Made by a program: the position numbers and the translations under genes
The notes under the pieces: generated by a model
Told to the model about the DNA's origin: nothing
What the model saw: only the letters and a program-made list of their open reading frames with translations
Database searches by the model: none
In this document: positions 1-11,600 of the stretch, piece after piece
Layout: the number at the start of each line of letters is the position of its first letter
How positions within the stretch are numbered: position 1 is the first letter of the stretch
DNA from: Chromera velia
Lineage: Eukaryota > Sar > Chromeraceae
Direction of reading: 5' to 3'
Assembly (NCBI GenBank): GCA_018398765.1
Contig: JAHBMJ010002367.1
Span: 1 to 64,000 of the forward strand
Length of the DNA stretch: 64,000 nt

Positions 1-1
1 C

Positions 2-175
2 CCCTCTGTCCCCCCCTTCATGATGCTGCCGAGAGGGGGGACGATCTTGATGCCCCCTCCCCCCTCTTTGTCCCCCGCCCCGGCCTCCTCCTCTCCCTCC
101 TCTCCCGCCTCCTCTTCCGACGGCAGGTTCATCATCGACGTCGTCGATCAGCATAACTACTTGATCTCTTGGTAG
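2..175 (+). CDS. C-terminal end of a gene entering from the left edge
   Basis: A reading frame is open from base 2 to a TAG at 173-175. It encodes a Pro/Ser/Ala-rich low-complexity stretch followed by a more ordinary C-terminus (DGRFIIDVVDQHNYLISW). The change from low complexity to a well-mixed tail just before the stop suggests the real 3' end of a last exon. The exon start lies outside the window or cannot be placed. No domain is recognisable and no function is proposed. Confidence 0.45.
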   Translation, partial: PSVPPFMMLPRGGTILMPPPPSLSPAPASSSPSSPASSSDGRFIIDVVDQHNYLISW

Positions 176-860
176 CTCAGTTTCAAACCATCAGCAGAAG
201 GCCGCTTCCAGACACGATACAGCTTTTGCTCTTTCTGTCTTTCTTGTAAATTCTGTCCGACGATGAGTTAGCGCCAAATGTTCAAGGAAGTCCGAAGAAA
301 GCGGACTACATTATATTAATATTATAATAATTTCAAGCGTTTCGGAGACGTGGAGATTAAGTGCGTGCGTTATGCGTGCGTCACAGAAGCCCAAAGGCCC
401 TAGTCAAGTGAGGAGACGCATAATTTCCCCCCGTGCACGCTCCAAATTATAATTAATATTATTAATATAATTTAAAGAAACAAATGGGAGGCTCCACTAA
501 TCCCGTGACCGAGGCACTAATACTAATAAAATTGAATTTGCTGAAAGCCTGCAGAACTGCCCTCCGCCCACTGCATTTTAAGGACGACATATGCATGTGT
601 CCCTCGAAAAGTCGTCTTTTTTGACGCACAAAATAAAAGCAGAAAAAGACACGTACATGCAGGTAGATGGCGGGTAGTTCAGTTGAATTCTGCTTCGATG
701 ATTATATGTAGAGAGTCCTGACTGTCATTCCTTTGGCGTTTAGACCACCTTTGCCTTCTGACACCAGAGTCCTTGCCAGAGAGCTGATTTGATCGACAGC
801 CAGATCGAATTCTTCCAGTTCCTAATTCAAGTAATTGAATTTCATTTCTGTGTAAGCAAC
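176..860. other. Intergenic spacer and probable 5' UTR of the coiled-coil gene
   Basis: No convincing coding frame. The stretch around 300-480 is AT-rich, with two similar ATTATATTAATATTATAAT-like segments. It should contain the 3' UTR of the gene to the left and the promoter and 5' UTR of the next gene; no promoter motif can be named with confidence. Confidence 0.4.
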
Positions 861-2227
861 ATGCCTCCCAACTCCGTCTGTCAGAAAAAGAAGCCACTTG
901 GGCAGCAGCAGCTTGCGTACACAGACCGAGAAAAGAAGAACGGGTTCTCTGTTCTGAAAAGTCAGTCAGGAGGCTTGTTTGAAACTGTGAAAAGCTGTGA
1001 CGGCATCACATGCATCTGCATGCCTGCATTCGCATCTGATTCATCTCTTTCCTCCGTTCTACTCCACCCCCCCTATATGAACATCAATTGATCAAACGCC
1101 CCCTCCTTTTCTTTCTCTGCCCCTTCCATCTCTGCAGATTTTAGAACCGGAATTCCCCAGAACACGGCTCGCCGTGCTCTACGGCGCTCCTCGGTGAGCA
1201 GTGAGAAGACGGGCTTCAAGCCGATTGTGAATGGTCAGTCGGGTCGAAGGTAGCTTAGCTATTGCACGTCAACGTACGTTGTATGTATGCTCTCCCAAAG
1301 AATTCATTTCAAATATTGTTTGCTGAGGTGTAGAATGCAGCTTGAAGGCTCCACTCAGCTCTTCACCTTCCTCTCTCTCCCTGCCTGCATACTCCCTGTG
1401 CAGCCGCGAACAAGTCCGACGACGCCCTTGCCCCCCTCTCCTCTCATGAGGTGGCGGCGCTCCAGAAGGAGTTGGAGACCATCAAGATGCACAACGTGCA
1501 GCTTCAGAAGGAAGTGAAGATGAAGGAGGCCCTTCTGGTCGAGTTAAAGAAGCAGGAGAGCCTGAGGATCTCGTCGGAGTCTGATGACATTGTCCAGGTC
1601 CTCTCTTCCTTCTTCGACCAGGCAGAAGAGAGAGCAGACCAGGTGCTGGAGAGAATGGAACGGATGATCGGAATCTTCGAAGATCTCTACAAAGAGTTCA
1701 TGGAGAAGGAAGAGAAGGAGAATGAAGAGCTGAACCTCTCGACCGTTTCTGAGTGCCCTCACGAGATGATCAACAAGGAACGCCTCGCCCTCAAGTCCTC
1801 GTGGTATGCTGGCATGAAGATCGACCTCTCTGGAGCTCCTCCTCTCGCCACCCTCAAGACCGTCGAAAAGTTTCAATTTGTGGAGGTTCCTGTTTCTCTT
1901 CCTGTTCAGAAGACGCCCCTTCTCTCTGACGCCGGTATCTATGAGCAGAAGATCAGCGAAGTCGACTTGCGGAAAGAGAAGGACACCATCATGATAGAAC
2001 AACAGAGGAACAGAAGAGGGTCGACGGCGAGTACTGTGGCATCCGAACTGGACTACGACCCGGCTGGTCGGCGCCCCTCTCTCATGCCTCCAACCCTGCA
2101 GACTGCGGTGGTACTTCCAAGAAGCAGCTGCACTTGTGGATATCCAGACCCACCCATTCCCTGTGGTGCTGCTGAGTGTGTGCATCCCCTTCGATTGTGC
2201 CAAAAGGAGGAAGAGGAAAACTCTTAG
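861..2227 (+). CDS. Coiled-coil protein of 339 residues, unknown function
   Basis: Three exons join in frame: 861-960, 1138-1233 and 1404-2227 (1020 nt, 339 codons plus TAG). Both donors read GTCAGTC and both acceptors TGCAG after pyrimidine tracts; the phases (1 and 1) match. The start is the ATG at 861 (MPPNSVCQKKK). Residues about 80-170 form a charged heptad-like region rich in Glu, Lys and Leu, typical of a coiled coil. The C-terminal third is Pro/Ser-rich with a Cys-containing tail (SCTCGYPDPPIPCGAAEC). I do not recognise a family; a structural or cytoskeletal role would be a guess. A small further intron near the 3' end cannot be excluded. Confidence 0.7.
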
Positions 2228-4186
2228 AGCGCACCTCTGTCTGGAGCTCTTCTTGGCTCTCTCGCCCTTACCGCCGCAGTTTCTGTTGGAGTATGTTCTT
2301 TCCTGATGCGCCAGCGGTAAAGACATCATACAGTACGTTTTTCTTCGGAGTTTTATCTTTGTGTGCCAGAAGGCTTCCCAGTCATGACTCTTTGAGTCAA
2401 GTCTTCTGTAAGGCAAAGGAAAAACAGTTGGCGTGAGGGGGGTCTCGTTCGATCAGCCTGGGGCTCGATCGTTTGTGAAAGCTAGGGCAACCATGATGGT
2501 GGGGGTGTCACTGAGGGTCTGGGATCTATCTCTGCATTGTCTGTTCTTGATTGCTCTCTCTCTGCAACTCTGTGTCACTGAGCGTTTACTATCGATGCCT
2601 CCGATGGATTGCAAGCCCGATCATGAACGCTGCGCACCACACTACCAGAAGACACATTAATTGCATCGTGCAGTCTCAAAGAAGATAGCATGCACGTCCT
2701 TGTGTCCAGCATGTGTGGAGCTTCTTGCTTGACTTCAAAGGATCGCGGCAATGCTGCTTTGGGAGCTCTTTTTTGCCTTAAATTCTCTTCCTCTTTTCCT
2801 CTCTCCCCTTTTCATCAACGTGAACAAGTCTTTGCACAGTACCTGACTGCGATTCATGTTTCCTTGCATGATTGCGCACAATCGTGCAAACATAAAACAC
2901 AAAGCGTCTTGCAGTCTCAAAGAAGGCTGTATGATATCTTTGTGTCGATCACAGTTTTGCTTAATTGTTGCCTACCTTCAATTGCCAGTGAGGCGGCAAC
3001 AGATCTCTTTGTGATCGTCTCCCATGCAATACATGTGTGTAATTATTTGTCCTGCCGAGTTGGTTAATGCGTGCCTTCAACGGCTATAAAAGTTGAGTAA
3101 GTCAAAGTGACAGAATTAAAACACTGGACTCTTCAGTCTTGAAGCCAGCTTCTCTGGAAGCTTCTCGGTACATGCAGTCGTCTATCATGCACAATGTGTC
3201 AGTCAACACTTTTAATTGTAGTGTTTAATTGTAGTGCCAGTGCAGTGTATATCCGAATCATGGTCAATTCTAATTTGTAATCATGGTTGAAAAGACTCAG
3301 GGTCTTTGATATGAATCATATGACCCAGGGGGGGGCCTCCGAAAATAGTAAAAAAATAAGTTTTTCTAAATAATAAGACTAAATTATTACTAAAATCCTT
3401 CTTAACTTACACTTCAAAATTCTTTTAAATTTCTCTTCTAACTCTTTTTTCTAATTCTGTTTAATTCCTCAATCTCTAGGTTCTTCTAAGTTTAGCTCTA
3501 AATTAATTTGCAGGTCTATAGTTGTAGGTTTTTACACGCAGGGAGGGCCTTATCCCCCCAATTTAACGGAGTCTGACAAACTTGAACTAAACCCTCCATC
3601 TAAACCCCCTCATTTTAATTATAACAATTATAAACACTGATATAAACAACTAATGATATTGAACATTATGATGTTAAAAAACTATAAGCACTGTTAGTTT
3701 GAACGTCTCACTCGGAGTCACTCCTTAGGGTGGACAAGAAATCGACCTCCAAAGTTTAATTAAAATTAGTAATTTAGTTTTCTAAATTAGGTTCGTTTAC
3801 TATTCTAAATTACTTTAAATTACTCTAAATTGCTTTAAATTACTTTAAATTACTAGCTAAGCTAAATTACCCTAAATTACTTTAAATTCTAGTTTAAATT
3901 ACTCATCCAAATTACTCAAACTTGCAGGATGGTCAGTCTGAGATTTAATGTTCAACCTCAAATCGAATCAAATGCAAATGATTCAAATCAAACATGCATC
4001 GTCACTAAATGAGACTCGTTACGAAAGCAGTAGCCAAAGAAGGACACTGTACTGAATAAGTTCGACCCAATGAAAATCGAAAAGAGGAAAGTTGAAAAAA
4101 CAGCAACGCACTCAACCACACTCTCGACGATCCCGGCGACCAATCGGAAGCAAACGAGACAAACGGGGAGAATTCCCCCCCAAACT

Positions 4187-4255
<69 letters not shown>

Positions 4256-4883
4256 GACAGATAGTGGAGTACAGGCAGAAAGGTCGTTTCCGGGAGGAGA
4301 TCTCAGACAGATCGACACTAGGATCGACATACTATACTCGCACCTCATCGATCTGATTCTCTGGATCGTTGCAAGATAAAGAAAGAAAGATCTGATTCTC
4401 TGGATCGTTGCAAGATCAAGAAAGAAAGAACCCCCAACCAACCAAACAGGGCATCTCATCTACACACACCCTGGTCCTGCCTTCACCTTAGTGTCAAATA
4501 AAGGAATCTCTTTTTCGGTGTTCCACAGGCTTCGTGTGTAGGTATCAAGCAACTCGAAACAACAGCGTTACCATCCCACCCCCCCACAATGAAATGGCTC
4601 CCTCTCTTCCAAACGGAATCTGAGCCAATGCAAACAGAAGGAAGTTCCCCTACAGAAAAAGCTTACAGTCTCCTCATACCTCTTTTCCCCTTTCCTTCTT
4701 CCCATCCACCCAATCACTCACTCGAATCCCTCCAACCGAAGGACCCAGGGACCCTCACACACACATACACATACAAACACACTCACTCACTCACTCACTC
4801 AAATCCCTCCAACCGAAGGACCCAGGGACCCTCACACACACACACACACATACACATACAAATACACACACATACTCACTCAC
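2228..4883. other. AT-rich intergenic region
   Basis: Short frames here lack splice context and protein-like composition. 3300-4000 is strongly AT-rich with many repeats of an AAATTACTTT-type word (about 3770-3910), probably decayed repetitive DNA. It also holds the microsatellite and minisatellite listed separately. It probably contains the 3' UTRs of the convergent coiled-coil and fucosidase genes. Confidence 0.5.
4191..4252. repeat. Compound (CA)n(GA)n microsatellite
   Basis: About 32 bases of alternating CA pass directly into about 30 bases of alternating GA. Simple sequence, no coding role. Confidence 0.95.
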
Positions 4884-4922
4884 TCACTCAAATCCCTCCA
4901 ACCGAAGGACCCAGGGACCCTC
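4725..4922. repeat. Minisatellite overlapping the fucosidase 3' end
   Basis: A 32-base unit beginning AATCCCTCCAACCGAAGGAC occurs at 4725-4756, 4802-4833 and 4891-4922, separated by CTCA and CACA/CATA microsatellite. The third unit is the extreme 3' coding end of the GH29 gene, whose stop codon (4884-4886) lies in the adjoining CTCA tract. The two outer copies look like downstream duplications of the last codons. Confidence 0.85.
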
Positions 4923-6560
4923 CCTGATGGCCTCAGAAGCAGAGGGCAGAGGAGCAAAACAAACAATCGGAATGTAGACACCAAAATCCAAATTCTCTTC
5001 TGCACTCTCATGCCCTTCTGTGTCATCACTCTTCGCCAGAAACTCTGACGCACGCACAGACTCTGCCTGTCTCTCATCTACTGCAAGTTCTCTCTTCAGA
5101 TCCATACTCATTTTCGACTCTCTCTGTCTTTCCAAATTCTCTCCCCCCCTCTTCAAATACAGAAAGTTCAAATCGTCGCACCCAAATTGCTTGGAGCCTC
5201 CCAGAAGGGAAATCTTGGACCAAGTCGACACAGATTTGGGGTGAGACAGGGGAATGTTCAGACTGTCCGTCTCCTCTGGATCTGGAGAGGGGGGGAGACG
5301 CAGAACGATTGCGTAGATAATCGTCGTGGCGTTCTTTCCCTCCCCGTCCTCTTTCGACGTATAATACACGTCTGCGTCATCATGCGCCTCTATCTCTCCC
5401 TGCCCCCCCAAGCTTTTCGGCTCACTCTGTTCCCTCCAAGGCTTTGTGCCGTATATTGCCTCTCCATTCACCTTCAACCACTGCCCCAACTGTGTGAGCC
5501 TCTCTTGGAATATGGGCACAATGACGCCATCAGACGTGGGGCCGACGTTAATCAACGCATTTCCTCCAAAGGCAATTGTGGAGACAACAGTTCTAAAAAG
5601 AGCATCACGGGTCAAATAGGCAGAGAGGGGGGAGACGCGGGAGAAACCCCAAGTGCCGGCGTCCAGTGTGAAACAACTCTCCCACTTATGCTTCAACAAC
5701 GAAGGAGACGGGGCCATACGGTCACCCCCCGAGTAGAACCCCCCAAACCTTTTCCCGCTCTCAATCGGCGGGTTTTCATTCCCCCATCGGTCGTTTACTA
5801 TGACATCGTCCTTGTTGGGTCCCTCGTTATAGAGCCATGCAAGAAGCTCGGGAGACTTCCAATAGGAAGAGGAAGCCTCCCAATCTCCGTCACTCCACAA
5901 AACGTCGGGCTTGTACTTCGAATTGATCTCATGAAACTGACGTGCATAGACCTCGTCCACAAATTTGGACGTTTTGAATTTGGCGTCCTTGTCAGAGAGG
6001 TACAGGGGGTGGAACCAATCCAACATAGACAAGTACAATCCCATACGGAGCCCCTCCTTCCGAACAGCATCGGTCAGTGAACCAACAAGATCCCTCTTCG
6101 GTCCCAAATCACACGCATTCCAATTCCAGCTAGTGGAGGAACACCAGTTCGTGAAACCTTCATGGTGTTTGGACGTCAGGACGACGTACTGGGCCCCAGA
6201 GGCCGCAAAGAGCTTGGCCCACTCTTCCGGGTCGAACAGTTGGGCCTTGAATTGGGGCCCAAACTCGGGATATTTAAAATCGGGTCCGTAGGTCTGGTTG
6301 TGGAACTCTACATAGTCCTTCTGCTTGAGCCCGTCGAGGTTCCACCAATACCATTCGTTTTTGAAAGAGGGCACTGAGAAGACACCCCAATGGATAAAAA
6401 TTCCGATCTTGGCCTGATCGTACCAGGCAGGGAGGGGTCGAGTCATCAGACTCTCCCATGTCGGCTCATAGGGCCCAGCAGCGGCCTTCCTCACAGACTC
6501 GGTAGCCCTGCCGAGCCAGCAAAGACACGAGACCGTCAGAAGAAGAGCGGGGACGCGCAT
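4884..6560 (-). CDS. Secreted alpha-L-fucosidase, glycoside hydrolase family 29
   Basis: Hydrolyses terminal alpha-L-fucose from glycans with retention of configuration. Intronless, 558 residues, about the usual length for eukaryotic GH29 enzymes. An N-terminal signal peptide (MRVPALLLTVSCLCWLGRA) chooses the ATG at 6560 over an in-frame ATG 45 codons upstream. The catalytic barrel spans about residues 30-415. Family motifs include FIHWGVFSVPSF (55-66), TSKHHEGF (129-136) and DVLWSDGDWE (219-228), where Asp224 aligns with the nucleophile of human FUCA1 (WSDGEW). A beta-sandwich-like C-terminal part follows to about 558. The signal peptide predicts a lysosomal/vacuolar or extracellular enzyme acting on fucosylated glycans. 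The last dozen codons lie within a minisatellite unit, so the native C-terminus may be recent. Strong family call; acid-base residue not assigned. Confidence 0.95.
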   Translation of the reverse strand: MRVPALLLTVSCLCWLGRATESVRKAAAGPYEPTWESLMTRPLPAWYDQAKIGIFIHWGVFSVPSFKNEWYWWNLDGLKQKDYVEFHNQTYGPDFKYPEFGPQFKAQLFDPEEWAKLFAASGAQYVVLTSKHHEGFTNWCSSTSWNWNACDLGPKRDLVGSLTDAVRKEGLRMGLYLSMLDWFHPLYLSDKDAKFKTSKFVDEVYARQFHEINSKYKPDVLWSDGDWEASSSYWKSPELLAWLYNEGPNKDDVIVNDRWGNENPPIESGKRFGGFYSGGDRMAPSPSLLKHKWESCFTLDAGTWGFSRVSPLSAYLTRDALFRTVVSTIAFGGNALINVGPTSDGVIVPIFQERLTQLGQWLKVNGEAIYGTKPWREQSEPKSLGGQGEIEAHDDADVYYTSKEDGEGKNATTIIYAIVLRLPPSPDPEETDSLNIPLSHPKSVSTWSKISLLGGSKQFGCDDLNFLYLKRGGENLERQRESKMSMDLKRELAVDERQAESVRASEFLAKSDDTEGHESAEENLDFGVYIPIVCFAPLPSASEAIREGPWVLRLEGFE

Positions 6561-8654
6561 CTTTTTTGTTTTGACAATGGATACTGGTTCAAAAAGAAGG
6601 AGACGGCAGAGACGAGAGACGGCGAAAAAAGAATTCTGTCTCAATGAGGAATGGATTCGATGTCGGACCGTCTGAGTCTCGGAAACCCAAGACACTTGAG
6701 CCAGTCTCGACTGTCAGTCACGTCTTCGGGTGGAGAAGTCGAATGCGTCTGATTCACCATGATTCGATCGAGCACTCCACTTCCGCTTCCGCTCAACTTA
6801 TTGCCGTATCGGAACTCGTTCACGCAGAAGTATTTAACTCGCGCCGCAGGGGAGGGCCCGCGGGGGGGGGGGGGGGGGGGGGGGGGGGCGGAGCCTGAGG
6901 CCCGGAGGCGCCCTCGCCAGAGGGGGGGGCGCCGGGGCGGAACCCCGAAAAAGTCAGATTCTATGAACAGTAGAGGTCCTATCATTTACTATCGGATCAT
7001 TTGACTTCAGATTTTCTAGCAATTTCAAGTTGGAACCACTATAACTAAAAAAAAAAACGATTGGTACCAAGTACTAAGCAAGTAGTACCAAGTTGTTTGT
7101 TATTGCTGCCGTGACTCGAGGCAGATCATATCACGTCAGATTTGATCTCTAGAGATTTCGTACGGAATCATAAACTTCCATTTGCTATCGGTTGCTATCG
7201 GTAGCTATAAAATCTAGTGAGTGAAAAGTTTGTTACTCTTGAATAGCGCACACAAATTTTCTGGAAATAATAGAAAGTACACTTTAAACTTGAAGTGTCT
7301 TTTTAAAAAAACAGAAAAAAAAGTAAAAACAGAAGGCCATACAGAGTTTGTCAACAGATTTCTCATTAATTTTTAAAATTTATTTCAATTCAAATTTTCA
7401 ATTTTGTATGATTACTTTCTATTTTAAACAATAGTTTAAACACAGTCATAGTAGTACACCCGTAGGCACACTCAGAACTATGTTTAACACTGCATGGAAT
7501 ACTTAGTACTCTTTTGAATCGTCGCTATAATGCTTTATAATGCTTTTCATAACTTTTATTTAGCATATCTTATCTCTCTGTCTTTTATATATACCCCTGT
7601 CAAAACACAGGACTCTGAGCTTTTTTAGCCTTTTTAAATGGGAGATATAATTCGATCATATACCGAACACACCTAAGTACAAACATATGAACAAATGTCT
7701 TCGATTTGCAGTGGGCACTCCTCCTGGAGTTCCCCTCTTCCCATTCAAGTGTTTTTTTTTCTCTCCTCCACTCACATACTTCATTGCAATGAATCTAAAT
7801 GTTCGAATTCATGAAAAGCACCTTCCATTTCTTTTTGCGAAACCAGTACACGAACTTAATTCTGTTCCTTCTGCACTTACTTCCTTTGGGACCCCTTCCC
7901 TGTCTTCGCTTCCTCGTTCCTCTCAACTGAAGGAACGGAAATGCTAACTAGACCCCCAACACTGCAGTGTTGAGAGAGTGCGCCAAAATAGAAATCCGGA
8001 AGTGCACCGATCAGTTCCTGTCTTGCTCAGTTTAACCCCCCTTTCGGCCTTCCTTCTAGTGACAAACGATGTTCTGCTTCACCCCGCCCCCCTAGGTCCC
8101 ATCTTCTCTCTGTCTTTCTCTCCGCCAGCAGCATACTTCGCTTTCTGTCTCTCTCTTCCCCCTCCAACTCCAGCCACCGCAGAGAGGGAAGCTGTTTGAC
8201 AATTTTCCCCCCTCTCTCTTATTTCTCCCCCCAACCGAACCCTCTAGTTCCTCCTGGTTGCCCTCCACTCCCTTTCACTCAAAAACAAAGAAGAGAAGAC
8301 AGACAGACAAGTGCGCAGACAGGAAAAACCAAGGCACAATGACATGACAGTCGGGGAACAACAACACACAGATGGATGGACACACACAAAGAGAGTCCCT
8401 CCCTTGGGCCCTCCTCCCCCCTCCTCCAGAAAAGATGGCAGATTCTCTCTTAGAGGCGTATTGATCCACAAGATTTGTCGGCAGATAGACAGCGTATATA
8501 CGTGGAGAGAGAGGTCGTGTGTCGCTTATCCTTTCCTTGCTGCCTGTCAAAGCGCAGATTCTCCTCCTGTCCACTTTCAACCTCAAACCCTCTCCCTCTG
8601 TCTGTCTTCCCTTCCTTTCCTTTCCTTTCCTCCCTTCTCTTCTCTCTCTGCTGA
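6561..8654. other. Intergenic region with long poly-G tract
   Basis: Upstream flank of the fucosidase gene and 3' flank of the PH-domain gene. A run of 27 G lies at 6862-6888 inside a CpG-rich block (about 6840-6950). 7000-7680 is AT-rich with no coding frame. 7690-8640 is pyrimidine-rich, with short frames that lack splice logic. I see no gene. Confidence 0.5.
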
Positions 8655-11600
8655 TCATGCCAGCTCAGCGTCTCCGTTTGCGTTGCCCCTGGCAGTTTGG
8701 CCGTCAGTCTGGCTCCTGAGCATCTCCTTTGTTGCCTGTCTGATGTCCATAGGGGACGGGGCGGGCTTTCCCTTTTTTGCGTTCTGCTGGGCGAGACCCT
8801 GGGGGGAGAGCTCCATGCCGTACTCCACCTTGAGGAGCAGCTTCTTGATGCGGAACTCTCTGCAAGAATTGATTCAAGGGGGCAGGTAGAAAAGGGAACG
8901 GATTTCTTTCTTTCTTTCTTTCTCTCTTACTCTGTCTGCATGTTTTTCGTTTTGGACGCCCGTTCAGAGTCTTTTCGTCCGGTCGTCTGTCTGTCTGCAC
9001 ACTTTTTTCACTCACTATCTGTCTGTCTGTCTATCAGCACCCCTGCTTGTTTTCGCATTCGTCAGTCAGATTGTCTGTCTCCCTTTCCACCTGCTCATCC
9101 ATCCATCCATCCCCCTGACAGAGAGAGAGACTGACTTGAGGGTGTAGAAGGTCCTCCCGGGGTTGTAGGGGATCAGACTGTTCAGACCCAGAATCCAGCT
9201 GCGGCCACACACACATACACACATACACAAATATACATGCATGCATAAATAGATAGACAGATATGTGCATATACGCATGTATACATAAACCCACACAAAA
9301 AAGCAACTCGTCCTTCACAATGGGCTTCTTATGGCACGAAAATGCCGTCTTTCTGGCACACGACACGAGGAGACAGGAACAGAAAACAAGCTCCTGTGAC
9401 GCATTCTACTGCAGCGCTGCGTATCTGACTGCTGACTGACTGACCTCTCGATGTTGCTCTCGTGAGTGACCAGGTCGAGGGACCTCCCCACGGTGTAGAT
9501 GGAGAAGCACACGTGAGGGGGGTTGCGGTCACTTCGGTACTCCTGCGAGGAATTAAAAGAGCAGCAAACAGGAGATGATAAAAAGTAACAAACAAAACAT
9601 GCGAGACATTAACGCTTCACACTTGTGTTCGCCTCTCTTTCCATCCTCGTGCTGTGGCCATCTGATAATTCTACTCCTACACATATCCTGAAGAGGAAGT
9701 GTACAAAATCCTCTGACACTCGTTTCCCCCCGTGAGTTCTCTCCACGATCCTCGTTGCAAAAATCAACCACTTCCTCACCCCCCCACCTGCATTCTGAAG
9801 GCACGGGAGTTCTCTCCGTACTCGAATCGGGTCACGGCCTGCAGGCAGATAGATAGATAGATCGATGCATCCTGCATTCGTTTTCTCTTCACTCTCTTCC
9901 ATCACGTATGTACTTCGTATGCACTTAGTGAAGGGTTGAGGAACGGATAGCAAGAAACTTACGACAGTAAGGCGTGCCCGGTAAGTGATTGAGAGTGTTT
10001 GCCGGCGCAAACCTCCCGATGACATCGACAAGCAAAGCGATTGATACAAGAACAAAGCTCTGCTCTGAATGAAGTGAAAGGACCCTCTGTTTTTTCGCGT
10101 CTTGCTTCCTCCTTGCGTGCACGTCGGCCTAGAAGAAAGAGCAGGGGGTGGGACGACCACCCGACCGACCGACCAACCTCGAGAGGGATGAACTTTGCGG
10201 ACTTGGGGATGAACTCTGCCTTCCCGCTGGCTCCTGTCCTCTTGTTCTCGGGTTTGTCCTGCAATTGGGTGGAGGGTTGTTTTTGTAAGCAAGTCAAGAG
10301 ATACGCATGGGATTTGTTCTTCCATTCTCACGTGCCTCGTGAGGCATAGATATGAAAAAACCGCCAACACAAAGCAAGACCGAGGGGACAAGCACTGGCG
10401 ATTAGCGAGGAAGTGCTCATGTGCTCAAATGTGCTTTTCTTTCTCTATTCCCCGTCCGTCAATTCAAGGCGGGTACACGAAGAAGAACAGAAAGTCCGTT
10501 GAGGCATCTGCAGAAGACACTTTCCGTCAGGTCACATTTCCGTTTCTCCTTGCAAAGGAAAATAGAAAGGGAAGAAGAAAAGAAACAACGGCGAGAGAGA
10601 GAGAGAGTCCTGTTCCCTGACGCACGCACCTGTGCCCAGTAGAGGAATCGGAAGTCGTCGCTGCACACATCACAAAGAAAAAGGTCCAATACAGCGGGGA
10701 CACAAAACAGGGTGACGTACGCATGAGAAACCTGCGACTGCATGCGTCTTTGTTGGGGACGCAGTTAGCATTATTCAGCCTGGCATGCGACCACGGTGCA
10801 CTTTTTGTACCCTTGTTCTGCTCACTGCAATCGGCTCACGGCATGCCTGGGATGTTTTGTTTCACACTTGTTTTTTTCGGTTTACTTGACGCACCTGAGC
10901 CACATGCGCACTTTGGTTCTGGTGAAGTTTCTCATCATCTTGAGACGAGATCGGAAGTTCGGCCCCAGTTTGAACATCCAGGCACCGCCCTGCATGTCCG
11001 ACACACGGCGCTGGGTGGCCAGCTGCTCTGCAACGAACTCGCCTGCGAAGAGGGGAAAATTATGGAATATTGAAAGAAGCTAGAAACTGACCTGGAAGAA
11101 ACAGGCAGACATTTTGACATGAAAAGTCAGACGAGGCAAGGGGCACACAGACTTGCACCAAAGCGATCTGTTGCATGATTTCTTCACGCACCTCAATCTT
11201 TTTGACTGAACGCAAAGAAAGCCAAGCCAAGCCACAGAGAAGCAAATAGATAATCTCAGCTGACTGACTGACTGACTGACTGACTGATTGACTGACTGAC
11301 TGACTGGACTGACTGACTGACTGACTGACTGACTGACTGGACTGACTGACTGACTGACTGACTGACCGGCTCCCATGCGTGCGTTGAGTCCTCCAGGGCC
11401 TCCCTTTTTGGATTCGATCATGGGAAGGTTCTCCGTCAGTTCCTGGAGCGTCTTTCCCTCCAGACCCTCTCCCTCGCCTCCCTTGACCGCCATGGAGTTC
11501 CTCACAGCCTTTCCACGCCTGCAGGATGGATCACCGTTTCCCGTGCATGGGGAGGGCGAGAGGGCAGGGAGGTCGGCTGGCATATATGCAGTATGTCTAC

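Noticed and set aside
1544-2416. 290-codon minus-strand frame opposite the coiled-coil gene
   Set aside because: It is antisense to a well-supported exon with matching splice phases and has Arg/Leu-biased shadow composition.
9609-10391. 260-codon minus-strand frame
   Set aside because: It runs through introns of the PH-domain gene in a different frame from the two short exons it covers.
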